This document shows, in pieces, positions 52,704 to 61,814 of a stretch of 64,000 bases of DNA. Every line of letters begins with the position of its first letter. Position 1 is the first letter of the stretch. This DNA is from Saprospiraceae bacterium (GTDB taxonomy: Bacteria; Bacteroidota; Bacteroidia; Chitinophagales; Saprospiraceae): positions 40,107-104,106 of the forward strand of contig JANWXM010000013.1 in NCBI GenBank assembly GCA_025055285.1, in the 5' to 3' direction. The notes below the pieces were generated by a model. That model did not search any database. It was not told the DNA's origin and saw only the letters and a program-made list of their open reading frames with translations. The translations under genes were made by a program, and so were the position numbers.

Positions 52704-54782
52704 TTAAGGCGTTCTAACTCTAAGTCCCACTTTGCGCACCTTGACCTCGAGGCGATTATTTATGTCGTGCTCTGCATCGGTGCAAGCAACTCCGCGCGCG
52801 CAATGATTGCGCGGCTGGCTATCGCCCTTGCCTATAGGCTGAATTCGGTCGGCAGCGATGCCCTTGTAAACCAAATAAGCTTTGGCGTTGTTGGCTCGCT
52901 CCTCTGAGAGGGCGAGATTAGCCTTGGCGTCGCCGCGCGCATCTGTGTGTACGACAAGGTCAATTTCCATTTCCGGATACCGCTGCATGAGCTCTGCAAG
53001 GGCATCTAAATACTGCACGAAACTGCGGTTAAGCGAAGCTCGCCCGGGCTCGAAGCGAATGTTGTCTATCGTGATTACATAGCCGTCTTGAAGAGGACGA
53101 GCAAGAAGCGCCTCCGTTTTGGCGGCATCGGCACTTGTGGCAAGGGTTAGGTCAGCCGGCTCGAGGCGGATGATGGTATTGACCGATTTACCGCGAATGG
53201 CTGTGGTTGTCACAAACTGAGGTTTGAAACCTTCGCGTTTGACTTGCACCAAATATTCACCCTCAAGAGGCAAGCAGATGTTGTACTCGCCATTGAGGTC
53301 AGAGTGTACAACTACTTGGCGGTTGCTTTCCTTATGGGTAAAGAGCAGTACAGCATTGGGGATCCGCGTGTTAAATTTATCTGTAGAAATGATTCCCGTC
53401 ATGCGATGGCATGAGGGCTGCTCGAAGAGAGCGACTACGATTTCGCCGCCCTTATCTGGTTCCATAGTGTACAGGCGTTCGGCGGTCTGATAGCCGTCGA
53501 AGCTCGCCAAAATAAGGTAACTGCGATACAACGTGAAATCCACAGAGGCCTTTCCCTCTACGTTCGTTATGAGATCAGGCGGGCCGAGCGCCTCAGCATC
53601 TTTGCGCACTATGCGCAGAGTCAACGAGTTGGGAGCATCCGAAACGGGAGCTAGTTCCGTGTAATAAAAGTCATTGCGGCGCGAGACAAAGCCGTCGTCC
53701 GTAGATTGCAGGATGCGCACCTCCGCTTTTGGAATTGGCTGTCCAGTTCGGCCGTCTATGACGGAAATGACAACGCGGTTCGCTTGAGGTTTCTCGATAT
53801 TTTCCAGAGCACTCTCCATCCAAAAGGAGTAAATGTCGGCATCGCCAAAACCGCCTTCGCGACGGCTAGCAAAGAAGCCGCGCGTGCCGTCTTCGTTGAG
53901 AATCATGGCAAAGTCGTCCTCCTTTGAGTTGAAGGGTTCGTTCAAGTTGAGCGGCCCTTCTTCCAAATTATCTACGTTGATGGAAAAGATGTCTAATCCA
54001 CCCAAACCTTTATGACCATCGGAGGCGAATAGGAGCGTTTTTCCACCAAAGGTGATGAACGGAAAAATTTCATTCTTTTCTGTATTGACTCGAGGCCCCA
54101 AATTTTCTGGAGCCGACCAAGTTCCGTCGGGCTGTCGTCGGCATACATATAGGTCGAAGCCGCCATGTCCGCCCGGCATATCAGAAGCAAAATACAGTCG
54201 TTGTCCATCCACACTTAAGCTAGGATGCATGCAAGAGTAATCGTCATGATTGAAGGGCAATTCCCGAATATCCTCCCAATCGTATTTGCCGCGGCGCGCC
54301 TGATAGATCTTCATGCGCACGCGCCCGTCTGCTCCAGCTTTTTGAACACCACCGCGGTTGTTGTTGCGAGTGAACAAGATGTACTTGCCTTGTCGGGCAA
54401 AGGTCACTTGCCCTTCATTTAAGCTTGAGTTCATCTCCTCTGAAAAGGGTTGGCGAGGTGGCATTGCCTCTTCGTTGCCGTCTAGAAGGGCAACGTACAA
54501 GTCAAAGCTGGGGCGGTTTTTGTAGTTCGACCCCTCTTTTCCCGTGCGCGCGCTGTTGGACACAAAGACGAGTTGCTGATTGAGATAAGCTGAAGGGTAG
54601 TCGGCTCCTGGCCCACAGATGGCTGCGGCCTGCCGCACAATAGGTTCGCGCCCCAGGGCGCTCTTTTCCCGAAAGCGGTCTTTCGACTTGCTTTTACCCG
54701 ATTGCTGGGCATCGGCCGTCAGCGGGTAAGTAGCAAGAGCAAAAAGGAGCAAATGCACAGAAAAACGTATCCGTGGATTCAT
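52704..54782 (-). CDS. OmpA-family protein with PD40 repeats and carboxypeptidase-regulatory-like domains
   Basis: About 692 residues from ATG 54782, which starts a signal peptide (MNPRIRFSVHLLLFALATYPLTADA); the open frame reaches 54851. PD40/WD40-like strands occupy about 60-320 (DDYSCMHPSLSVDGQRLYFASD), then one or two regulatory-like beta domains, and a C-terminal OmpA domain (VVHTDARGDAKANLALSEERANNAKAYL, with the peptidoglycan-binding Asp and Arg). Such proteins anchor outer-membrane complexes to the wall and include PorE-like parts of type IX secretion. It is convergent with the TMTC-like gene. Confidence 0.87.
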   Translation of the reverse strand: MNPRIRFSVHLLLFALATYPLTADAQQSGKSKSKDRFREKSALGREPIVRQAAAICGPGADYPSAYLNQQLVFVSNSARTGKEGSNYKNRPSFDLYVALLDGNEEAMPPRQPFSEEMNSSLNEGQVTFARQGKYILFTRNNNRGGVQKAGADGRVRMKIYQARRGKYDWEDIRELPFNHDDYSCMHPSLSVDGQRLYFASDMPGGHGGFDLYVCRRQPDGTWSAPENLGPRVNTEKNEIFPFITFGGKTLLFASDGHKGLGGLDIFSINVDNLEEGPLNLNEPFNSKEDDFAMILNEDGTRGFFASRREGGFGDADIYSFWMESALENIEKPQANRVVISVIDGRTGQPIPKAEVRILQSTDDGFVSRRNDFYYTELAPVSDAPNSLTLRIVRKDAEALGPPDLITNVEGKASVDFTLYRSYLILASFDGYQTAERLYTMEPDKGGEIVVALFEQPSCHRMTGIISTDKFNTRIPNAVLLFTHKESNRQVVVHSDLNGEYNICLPLEGEYLVQVKREGFKPQFVTTTAIRGKSVNTIIRLEPADLTLATSADAAKTEALLARPLQDGYVITIDNIRFEPGRASLNRSFVQYLDALAELMQRYPEMEIDLVVHTDARGDAKANLALSEERANNAKAYLVYKGIAADRIQPIGKGDSQPRNHCARGVACTDAEHDINNRLEVKVRKVGLRVRTP

Positions 54783-54900
54783 AGCACATGAAGTTTGTAG
54801 GCGCTCAAACGGTTTGTTCAGCCCAAAAATTGCCCAAAAAAGACAGCACAAGTTATGGCGAAAGCCTGTTAAAGGTGTATTCCTAAACCGGACAACCGCC

Positions 54901-54908
54901 TACTTTTG
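54901..54908 (+). promoter_or_regulatory. Candidate -7 box TACTTTTG at the dut start
   Basis: TACTTTTG matches TAnnTTTG. It overlaps the in-frame TTG at 54906 and lies 18 nt before the TTG at 54927, so its use would exclude the former as translation start. Confidence 0.35.
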
Positions 54909-54926
54909 CCCGTAAAAACAAGCGCT

Positions 54927-55361
54927 TTGACGGTACGCATTCTCAATCGCTCTGCTTATCCACTGCCGCAATACGAGACGTCTGGCAGTGCAGGTATGGA
55001 CCTGCGAGCAAACTTACTCGCTCCTCTTACGTTGGCACCTCTAGAACGCGCCCTGGTGCCTACAGGGCTATACATTGAACTACCCCCTGGCGTAGAGGCT
55101 CAGGTACGCCCGCGCAGTGGATTAGCCCTGCGGCGCGGTCTGACACTGCTCAACGCCCCAGGTACGATTGATAGCGACTACCGCGGCGAAATCCAGTGTA
55201 TCGTCATAAACCTTTCTGATTGTGCTCAAACCATTGAACCGGGCGAGCGAATCGCTCAACTTGTGTTTGCGCGCTATGAAGTCGTGGAATGGGTGCTTTC
55301 AGAGGCGCTTGAAGAAACCTCGCGTGGCACGGGCGGATTTGGAAGCACTGGAACTGCGTGA
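54927..55361 (+). CDS. dut: dUTP diphosphatase
   Basis: About 144 residues from TTG 54927 (TTG 54906 adds seven). No ATG is available, and family members begin with a strand like [17 protein letters not shown]. The trimeric dUTPase motifs are all present: GSAGMDLRA (1), [11 protein letters not shown] (2), [11 protein letters not shown] (3), [11 protein letters not shown] (4) and [10 protein letters not shown] (5). It hydrolyses dUTP to dUMP and pyrophosphate, keeping uracil out of DNA. The TolC-type gene follows after 117 nt. Confidence 0.94.
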   Translation: MTVRILNRSAYPLPQYETSGSAGMDLRANLLAPLTLAPLERALVPTGLYIELPPGVEAQVRPRSGLALRRGLTLLNAPGTIDSDYRGEIQCIVINLSDCAQTIEPGERIAQLVFARYEVVEWVLSEALEETSRGTGGFGSTGTA

Positions 55362-55478
55362 GAATTTCTTCTGCTCGCCTTGCTGCGCTCCTCGGCAGAA
55401 ATTGCAAGCGCGCAGCTTGCGAAAACTCAGAGAGAGCTTCTAATTCGGAGCACATTAAATAATTTTAAAGGAATTGTT

Positions 55479-56870
55479 GTGTTGTATTGGAGCAAGAGAC
55501 AAGTTCAAGTTTGCCTGTTGAGGACTTTTCTGTTGATTTTTTTTGTTTTTTTCTGTTTAGTTACTGTTGTTCCACTACGAGCGCGCGGTGTGACGGATAC
55601 TGTACTGCTTTCTCTTCAGGGAGCGATTAAGCAGGCATTGGTGCACGGAATTCCTGTGCGCAAAGCGCGTTGGGAACACCAAATGGCGGCACTTCAAAGA
55701 GTCGAACAGCGCCGCAAAAGTTTACTGCCGAACGTACGTTTATCGGCGCAAGCTGACTACGTCCCGGCGTTGCCGACGACCTTTTTGCCAGCGCCGCTTT
55801 TCAGCGGTCAGGAGGGTACTTACGCGGCAGTAACCCTAGGCCAGCCGTGGCAAGTACTCGCTGCCGTGCACATAGAGCAGCCGCTAATTGATGCTGCGGC
55901 GCAGCGTCTAGCTTCAGCAGCAGCTCCAGCTACTGCTCTTCAAGATCTGCTGGTTGAACAGGCAGAGGAGGAGGTCATCCTCCAAACAGCAACTGTATTT
56001 TATCAAGCGTTGCAGGTGCAAGCATCGCTGCGCGCGTTGGAGGTCAACCTCGCTCAATTGGAGGCGCTGCAACGAATGGCGCAATTGCGGGTAGACAACG
56101 ACCAGGCAGTGCGAACCGACGTGCAGCGCCTTCAGGTGGCTATAGCCAGCCTGCAAGCGCGCCGCTCCGAGCTGGAAAGCGCTCGAGAGGCTCTTCACCA
56201 AAACCTCCAATTTTTGTGCGGCTTATCTGCAGAAACACTCCTTGTGCTAGTAGATACGGGCGATCTTGTACACCCAGAGCTGTCTGTCTTACCTGCGAAG
56301 CAAACGACAATGTATCGACTATTAGAGAATCGCTTATCAATATTGCGCCATCAGGAGCGGAGCAATCGCGCAGCAGGATGGCCCAAGTTGAGTTGCTATG
56401 CCCAAGCAGGTATTTTGTCGCAGCGCGCAGACTTTCGTTTCACAGCCTCAGATGGACGTTGGTATCCCTTGGCAATCGTGGGTTTGCGCCTAGATTGGGC
56501 GCTGCTAGAGGGTTTTCGGCGACGGCCTAGCGTAGAGCGCCTATTGCTAGAAATTCAGCGCGGCGAAGAGGAGTGCAATGACTTCACGCGAATGCGAGCC
56601 ATGGAGCTGCGTCAAGCAAAAATGCAGTGGGACAACGCCTTGCGCACCCTACGCGCTCGCGAACAGGCCCTAAGCCTGGCGCGCGATGTCGCCGGTCAAC
56701 TTCAATTGGCGTATCAAAATGGCGTGGCACCGCTAAGTGAGTTGCTCTCCGCCCAATCGGCTCTCGCAGAGGCCGAAACTCAATACGAGCAACAATTGTT
56801 TACTTATCGGCTGGCTCAAGTCAAATGGCTGAAAGCTGCAGGCCTACTGCGCTCCTTAATTGAAAATTGA
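55479..56870 (+). CDS. TolC-family outer-membrane efflux protein
   Basis: About 464 residues from GTG 55479, preceded by AAAGGA at a good distance and followed by a signal peptide ([22 protein letters not shown]). The frame opens at 55380, but that extension is not protein-like. The body is alpha-helical with two OEP repeats: [21 protein letters not shown] and, near the end, [34 protein letters not shown]. It would form the outer-membrane channel of a tripartite exporter; no pump or adaptor genes are next to it. msrB starts 11 nt later. Confidence 0.85.
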   Translation: MLYWSKRQVQVCLLRTFLLIFFVFFCLVTVVPLRARGVTDTVLLSLQGAIKQALVHGIPVRKARWEHQMAALQRVEQRRKSLLPNVRLSAQADYVPALPTTFLPAPLFSGQEGTYAAVTLGQPWQVLAAVHIEQPLIDAAAQRLASAAAPATALQDLLVEQAEEEVILQTATVFYQALQVQASLRALEVNLAQLEALQRMAQLRVDNDQAVRTDVQRLQVAIASLQARRSELESAREALHQNLQFLCGLSAETLLVLVDTGDLVHPELSVLPAKQTTMYRLLENRLSILRHQERSNRAAGWPKLSCYAQAGILSQRADFRFTASDGRWYPLAIVGLRLDWALLEGFRRRPSVERLLLEIQRGEEECNDFTRMRAMELRQAKMQWDNALRTLRAREQALSLARDVAGQLQLAYQNGVAPLSELLSAQSALAEAETQYEQQLFTYRLAQVKWLKAAGLLRSLIEN

Positions 56871-56881
56871 ACAACAGTGCG

Positions 56882-57292
56882 ATGAAAGCAAAAGACCCAG
56901 CAAACTGGAATACTTTAACGCCCGAGGAAGAATACGTCCTTGTGCATAAGGGCACGGAGCGGCCATTTACAGGCGAGTACTGGAACCACAAAGGGCGTGG
57001 GCTCTACGTCTGTCGCCGGTGCGATGCGCCGCTCTATCGTTCTTCAGACAAATTTGATAGCGGGTGTGGCTGGCCTTCCTTCGACGATGAAATCCCAGGG
57101 GCGATTGCCCGACAAGAAGACCATTCGTACGGGATGCATCGCATCGAAATCCTCTGTGCTCATTGCGGAGGGCACCTCGGACACGTCTTTTATGGCGAAC
57201 GATTTACGCCAAAAAATACTCGTCATTGCGTGAATTCGCTCGCTATACGTTTTATACCCGAGGAACAGCTGCCTCCTGATATTTCCGTATGA
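56882..57292 (+). CDS. msrB: Peptide-methionine (R)-S-oxide reductase MsrB
   Basis: About 136 residues from ATG 56882, although a TTG at 56867 overlaps the TolC stop. Two zinc-binding CxxC pairs (CRRC and CAHC), GCGWPSFDD and the catalytic C-terminal [12 protein letters not shown] are diagnostic; the usual RYCINS is slightly changed but the Cys is kept. It reduces methionine-R-sulfoxide in proteins. No signal peptide, so cytoplasmic. Confidence 0.95.
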   Translation: MKAKDPANWNTLTPEEEYVLVHKGTERPFTGEYWNHKGRGLYVCRRCDAPLYRSSDKFDSGCGWPSFDDEIPGAIARQEDHSYGMHRIEILCAHCGGHLGHVFYGERFTPKNTRHCVNSLAIRFIPEEQLPPDISV

Positions 57293-57298
57293 GGACAC

Positions 57299-57754
57299 TT
57301 AATTTCGGTCGTCGCGTGCAGCTTCGCGGCGCTCTATGTACTCCTGCCAGATGGCTTTATAATCGTAAGAGAGGTAAAACTCTGTATTAAATGCTCCCCA
57401 TGCACCGTTTTCAACAGCCAAGTTAAGGCGGCGAATGCTGCTAACGGGCACCTGCAAGACCACAACATGGCCTAGGCCCATGGCTAGGGTCCAAGACAAA
57501 ACGCGGCAATCTTTGGGCGGAAAGATGTCCCAAAAGCCTTGTGCTTCTAAGATACGGCGGATTTCCGGCAGATTTTTGTCTTGTTGGTGTTTCAATACAA
57601 GCGTGACGAGGACACTATCCTCCGTGGGAAGCGGGCTGGGCTCAAAGGAAGGCCCTGGAGAGGGATTGGGCTTGGTAGGCTGCTGGGCGCTGAGCAGCGG
57701 CAGAAAAGCCCAAAAGAGGAGAAGCAACAAGCCTATTCTTTTTTTCGGCATCAT
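57299..57754 (-). CDS. Small secreted protein of unknown function
   Basis: 151 residues. A signal peptide (MPKKRIGLLLLLFWAFLPLLSAQ, second Met preferred) is followed by a Pro/Ser-rich linker (PTKPNPSPGPSFEPSPLP) and a domain of about 100 residues with VLVTLVLKHQQDKNLPEI and LGHVVVLQVPVSSIRRLNL, the pattern of a small alpha/beta sandwich. No family is recognised. It is convergent with msrB (6 nt apart), and a TATCTTTG box lies about 40 nt upstream. Confidence 0.65.
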   Translation of the reverse strand: MMPKKRIGLLLLLFWAFLPLLSAQQPTKPNPSPGPSFEPSPLPTEDSVLVTLVLKHQQDKNLPEIRRILEAQGFWDIFPPKDCRVLSWTLAMGLGHVVVLQVPVSSIRRLNLAVENGAWGAFNTEFYLSYDYKAIWQEYIERREAARDDRN

Positions 57755-57791
57755 AAAAATTCTGTTTTAGGAAATAAGCAAAAAGTGTGGC

Positions 57792-57799
57792 AAAGATAT
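57792..57799 (-). promoter_or_regulatory. Candidate -7 box TATCTTTG for the small secreted protein gene
   Basis: TATCTTTG on the minus strand, 38 nt before the ATG at 57754; exact match to TAnnTTTG. Confidence 0.45.
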
Positions 57800-57883
57800 G
57801 GTTTGCCGAGCAGCGTATCGGTCTTGTAGGAAGCTTGTAGATGCAAGATCCAGTACTAACGGTCATTTTTGGGGTGAAAAAGG

Positions 57884-58621
57884 ATGGAGCAGACTGTTTT
57901 TCGATGTAAATCCTTCGAGATACGCCAATGTTCGGGCGTGCATCCGGTAGGCACCGATGGAATCCTATTGGGGGCGTGGGCATCGCTTGAAGGTGTCAAA
58001 TACGCCTTAGACGTAGGCACAGGAACTGGTCTGCTGGCCTTGATGTTGGCGCATCGTTCAGCAGAGATAGAGGTGCATTGCATTGATATTCAGGAGAAAG
58101 CACGTCAATGTGCTGCAGAAAATTTTCGTGCATCGCCCTGGGCAGACCGCCTAAGGATAGTAGGGAGCGACTTACAGACCTACTCCCTCGAGGCCGTTCA
58201 GCAGTACGACTTGGTGATTAGCAACCCACCTTTTTACACGGAAAACGTGCGATCGCCCAAAGGGTGCCGTTTGCAGAATCGGCACGCAAGCTCTTTACCA
58301 CCCGACCTCTTGGTGCGCGTCGCAAGACATTTACTGAAACCAACCGGAAAATTGTGCGCGATCATGCCTCCTACTACGGCTCAAACCTTAGTAGAGAGAG
58401 GTGCAACGCATGGTCTATACCTTACTCGATTGACTGAAGTATTCAGCCGTCCTCAGAAGAAAGGGCCCGAGCGATGGCTCATTCAACTAGAGCACAATCC
58501 CTATTTGTTTGAGCATTCGCAACTGCGCCTCTACACCTCCGAGGGTGCATATGCTGAGGCGTACCGAGCGCTGACGGCCGACTTTCTGCTGTGGGCAGAG
58601 AACACTAGTCCGAATGTCTAA
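57884..58621 (+). CDS. tRNA1(Val) (adenine(37)-N6)-methyltransferase-like (TrmN6/YfiC family)
   Basis: 245 residues. FRCKSFEIRQCSGVHPVGTDGILLGAW (residues about 6-32) is the family opening, followed by the SAM loop LDVGTGTGLLALMLA and the N6-adenine methylation motif NPPFY. The enzyme methylates A37 of tRNA(Val) in E. coli, and the ortholog assignment here is by family. Start ATG 57884 follows GAAAAAGG. It is divergent from the small secreted protein gene. Confidence 0.85.
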   Translation: MEQTVFRCKSFEIRQCSGVHPVGTDGILLGAWASLEGVKYALDVGTGTGLLALMLAHRSAEIEVHCIDIQEKARQCAAENFRASPWADRLRIVGSDLQTYSLEAVQQYDLVISNPPFYTENVRSPKGCRLQNRHASSLPPDLLVRVARHLLKPTGKLCAIMPPTTAQTLVERGATHGLYLTRLTEVFSRPQKKGPERWLIQLEHNPYLFEHSQLRLYTSEGAYAEAYRALTADFLLWAENTSPNV

Positions 58622-58700
58622 CGGCTGACAAAACACGCCTTCAGACTGGAATCCAGTGCAATTTCAATTGTTGTCTATTTTTACCGCCAAACATGTAAAG

Positions 58701-60311
58701 ATGTTTCGACCTGGTTCGTTTTGTGTCCTACTTCTTTGTGCAATAGGATGTAGCTCGTTTGCCGGCCTGGCTCAACCGTATGAAACATCCGTCGCCGAAT
58801 TACGCGGTGTGTGGATCGCTACAATAGAAAATATTGACTGGCCTTCTGCACCAGGATTACCTCCCGAACGCCAGCGCATGGAATTTGACAGCCTGCTCGA
58901 CGTGCTCAAAGCCCTAGGCATGAATGCAGTATTCGTTCAAATCCGCCCGGCGGGTGATGCTTTTTATCCGACTCCGGCCGCACCATGGAGCAAATACCTG
59001 ACCGGCCAACAGGGCAAGGCGCCAGAGCCGTACTACGACCCGTTGGAATACATGATTAAAGCAGCCCGAAGCCGACGCATGGAGTTCCACGCCTGGCTCA
59101 ACCCTTACCGGGCGACGTTTGACCTAGATACGGCCAGCTTAGCGCCCACCCACCCTTTGCGTGCACTGCCTCCTGAACGCAAAAGCGAGTGGTTCTTTCG
59201 TTATGGCTCGCGCTATTACTTCAACCCAGCGAGCGCTCTTGTTCGGCAGTATCTTATTAACATTGTCAAAGACCTCGTTATTCGATACGACTTAGACGGT
59301 ATTCACTTCGACGATTATTTCTACCCCTACAAAGAAGCCGGTCAGGAACTTCAAGATTTTAATGACTTTGCCGCCGACCCACGAGGATTTTCCAATATCG
59401 AAGACTGGCGCCGCGACAACATCAATCGCCTCATTGAGGGAGTCTCCAAAACCATCAAAGCAATCAAACCTTATGTGCGCTTCGGAGTTAGTCCCGTAGG
59501 TATCTGGCGCAATGCGGCTCAAGACCCCGTCCAAGGCTCTCAAACGCGCGGCATGTCGTCTTATGATGACCTATATGCTGACCCACTCACCTGGCTAAAA
59601 AACGGTTGGATTGACTACGTGGCTCCGCAGCTCTACTGGAGTATTGGCTTTCCCTCAGCCGACTATTATACCCTCTTGGAGTGGTGGAGCAAACATACGT
59701 ATGGCCGTCACCTGTACATTGGCCATGCTGCTTACAAGATTAACAACAGCCCAATAGATACGAATTGGCGAAAACCCGACGAAATCTTGCGCCAAGTGGC
59801 GCTCAATCGAACCTACGAAACCGTCAAAGGCAGCATCTATTTTTCTGCTAAACCACTGCTGCGCAATCCGCTGGGCATCCAAGATACCCTGATGAATGTG
59901 CTCTACCCTTATCCCGCTCGGCTACCGGCCATGCCCTGGCTAGCTCAAGCTCCGCCCGCCACTCCGCAGATCTGCCGCGTCAGTGGCTCTCCGCGCGGTG
60001 TCAAAATCACTTGGCATGCGTGCAATATAAGAAATCGCGATGAAAATCCGTATTATTTCGCCATCTATCGCTTCGATGGCAAAAGCGTAGGCAACTTCCA
60101 CGATATGCGTAATCTATTGACGTATACGCCCTACCTTACTGAAAAATGGGTGTATGAAGATAATTCTGCCGCTCCCGGCGAACACTACACGTACGTAGTA
60201 GTTGCGTACAATCGAGCGCATTTAGAAAGCTATGCCAGTGACCCGGCTGTCGTTTACCGAACAAAAAGAGGCGCAAAGTGGAAGAAGCGGCGGTTTTTGG
60301 GTTTGTTTTAA
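58701..60311 (+). CDS. GHL10/DUF187-type glycoside hydrolase-like lipoprotein
   Basis: About 536 residues from ATG 58701 (frame opens at GTG 58656). The N-terminus is a lipoprotein signal with AIGC, lipidated Cys17. The main domain is the GHL10 (formerly DUF187) TIM barrel: ELRGVWIATIENIDWPS, AVFVQIRPAGDAFYP, FHAWLNPYRA, DGIHFDDYFYPY and WIDYVAPQLYWSIGF. The C-terminal 100 residues look like a fibronectin type III-like domain (VSGSPRGVKITWHA). Such proteins are thought to act on peptidoglycan-derived or other glycans; the substrate is not shown here. Confidence 0.88.
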   Translation: MFRPGSFCVLLLCAIGCSSFAGLAQPYETSVAELRGVWIATIENIDWPSAPGLPPERQRMEFDSLLDVLKALGMNAVFVQIRPAGDAFYPTPAAPWSKYLTGQQGKAPEPYYDPLEYMIKAARSRRMEFHAWLNPYRATFDLDTASLAPTHPLRALPPERKSEWFFRYGSRYYFNPASALVRQYLINIVKDLVIRYDLDGIHFDDYFYPYKEAGQELQDFNDFAADPRGFSNIEDWRRDNINRLIEGVSKTIKAIKPYVRFGVSPVGIWRNAAQDPVQGSQTRGMSSYDDLYADPLTWLKNGWIDYVAPQLYWSIGFPSADYYTLLEWWSKHTYGRHLYIGHAAYKINNSPIDTNWRKPDEILRQVALNRTYETVKGSIYFSAKPLLRNPLGIQDTLMNVLYPYPARLPAMPWLAQAPPATPQICRVSGSPRGVKITWHACNIRNRDENPYYFAIYRFDGKSVGNFHDMRNLLTYTPYLTEKWVYEDNSAAPGEHYTYVVVAYNRAHLESYASDPAVVYRTKRGAKWKKRRFLGLF

Positions 60312-60474
60312 AAATTTCTGTTCAAGTAAATGCAGTCGTCGAATATAATAGAAGGCATTCTATCGATTGCAGCGCCTCAATCCGTTGAGGCTCGATGGAG
60401 GCTTTCTGAGGTCGAATAACTCAACTTGCGCGCAACATTGGTTAAGAAAGCTCCGGGATCTCTCGTTTTAAGAA

Positions 60475-61440
60475 TCACTGCAGCCCGCAGACGTACAACT
60501 CTGGGCTGCGCTGCCACTTTTCGCCTTCGGGCACGATGATATACCGGGCATTGGGCGCCAGGTCGGCAGCTGCTGTATAGAAACCCTTGGAGGGAGTAGG
60601 ATTGGAGCTGTACTTGATTTCGATGAAGATGCGCCGTTGAGTGGGTGTCTCCAGCACGAGGTCGACCTCTGCTCCCGTGTGTGTGCGAAAGAAGGCATAG
60701 CGAAAGCGCTTGCCTGCGGCGCGATAAATTCCTTCGATGACGTAGGTCTCCCACGATGCGCCCAGATGCAGGCTACCATGTAAGACCTCCACGTTGCCAA
60801 TGCCCAGCAGGTGGTGCATCAGTCCGGTGTCGCGCAGGTAGATTTTAGGCGCTTTGACGATGCGTTTGCTCAAATTAACATGTAGCGGCTCCAGACGGCG
60901 CAATAGCAAGCTGCCTTCTAAGATGTCTATGTACTTTTTGACCGTGGGCACGCTCACGCCCAGGGAGCGCGAGAGGCTTCTTTGTGCAGCAACTGCCGCT
61001 CAACGAGGCCAGCATCCGCAGCAGGCGCTCCATGGCGGATATCGTGATGTTGAAGCCGATGCGGCGGATGTCGCGGTACAGAAAAGGTCTCGACGAAGTT
61101 GCGCATCCACAGTTCCTGCCGGCAATGGACTGGGCGCCAGAAAAGCATCAGGGTATCCGCCGCGCAATCAATGCTCTTGCTGAGCGGCCATGTGGCTTAT
61201 CTCCAGTAGGGAAAAAGGCGTTAATTCGAAGTAGGCGATGCGCCCGGCCAACGTCTCCGTGACGCCTTTGAGCAGGTCGGGTGAATGCCGAGCCAGTCAG
61301 CACAAAACGCGCCGGCTCGCGCCGCTGATCGGTCAGCCAGCGCAGGAGCGGCAACAGCGCTGGCATCTGCCGCACCTCGTCTATGATGACGCGCTGGCCG
61401 GCATGCGGAACCAAAAGAGCGCCGCCGCCCATTTCTAAGA
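60475..61440 (-). pseudogene. Degraded AAA (AAA_14)/DUF4143 ATPase gene
   Basis: The 3' part (60475-60957) encodes an intact DUF4143 domain: VSVPTVKKYIDILEGSLLLRR, then YLRDTGLMHHLLGI and the nuclease-like GAEVDLVLE...IFIEIKY. Upstream, reading the three minus frames in turn recovers the rest: VIIDEV with FVLTGSA (Walker B and sensor), then SPDLLKGVTETLAGRIAYF, LRGGYPDAFLAP, ELWMRNFVETF, LYRDIRRIGFNI and QLLHKEASR. These lie in different frames, requiring about five frameshifts, and a TGA at 61168-61170 replaces the expected Trp in EH-W-LRGGYPD. The P-loop portion is missing beyond 61440. Such ATPases are common mobile accessory genes of unclear role. Confidence 0.85.
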
Positions 61441-61814
61441 GGCGGCAATGCTACCATCATCCTTGAAAATCCAAAACTTTACTTCTTGTTTTTCAAGGAT
61501 GAAAAGCGGCGCCGCTACTCGCGCAAGTGTCTCGTTATTGATGTCACCACAGCCTGGATGGAGGGCGCGTCAGCGTCCAGACTGCTTGGCAAACCTTTTT
61601 TTATCAGGCGTTTCATCCTTCTGAAAGACCTTACACTTCAGTATCCAGTCTTATGCGTGATGTGATGTTTGTGAGGATGTTCGATGCAGCAGAGGAGGAG
61701 TTCTGCCCATTCCACCCGATAAATCGGGCGGTTACAGGATGTTGGATGTGCCCACTACGACAGAGGGATATTCCCCGAGGAAAACAGCGTTCTGCCGCGC
61801 TTGTGTAGGGTCTA
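61441..61814. other. Non-coding gap between two damaged ATPase genes
   Basis: 374 nt with no supported gene. It begins where the DUF4143 ATPase loses its N-terminus. It holds an 11-bp perfect inverted repeat (61459-61469 with 61490-61500) and a CCCGAT-AA-ATCGGG palindrome (61715-61728) about 90 nt after the next gene's stop, which may act as its terminator though no T run follows. Confidence 0.5.
61459..61500. repeat. 11-bp inverted repeat at the truncation edge of the DUF4143 pseudogene
   Basis: ATCCTTGAAAA at 61459-61469 and TTTTCAAGGAT at 61490-61500 are perfect reverse complements, separated by 20 nt. It could be a hairpin, a recombination scar or a protein-binding site. Confidence 0.6.

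Noticed and set aside
60377..60754. Arg-rich minus-strand frame overlapping the DUF4143 domain
   Set aside because: The DUF4143 motifs lie in the other frame; this one is out-of-frame reading of the same DNA.
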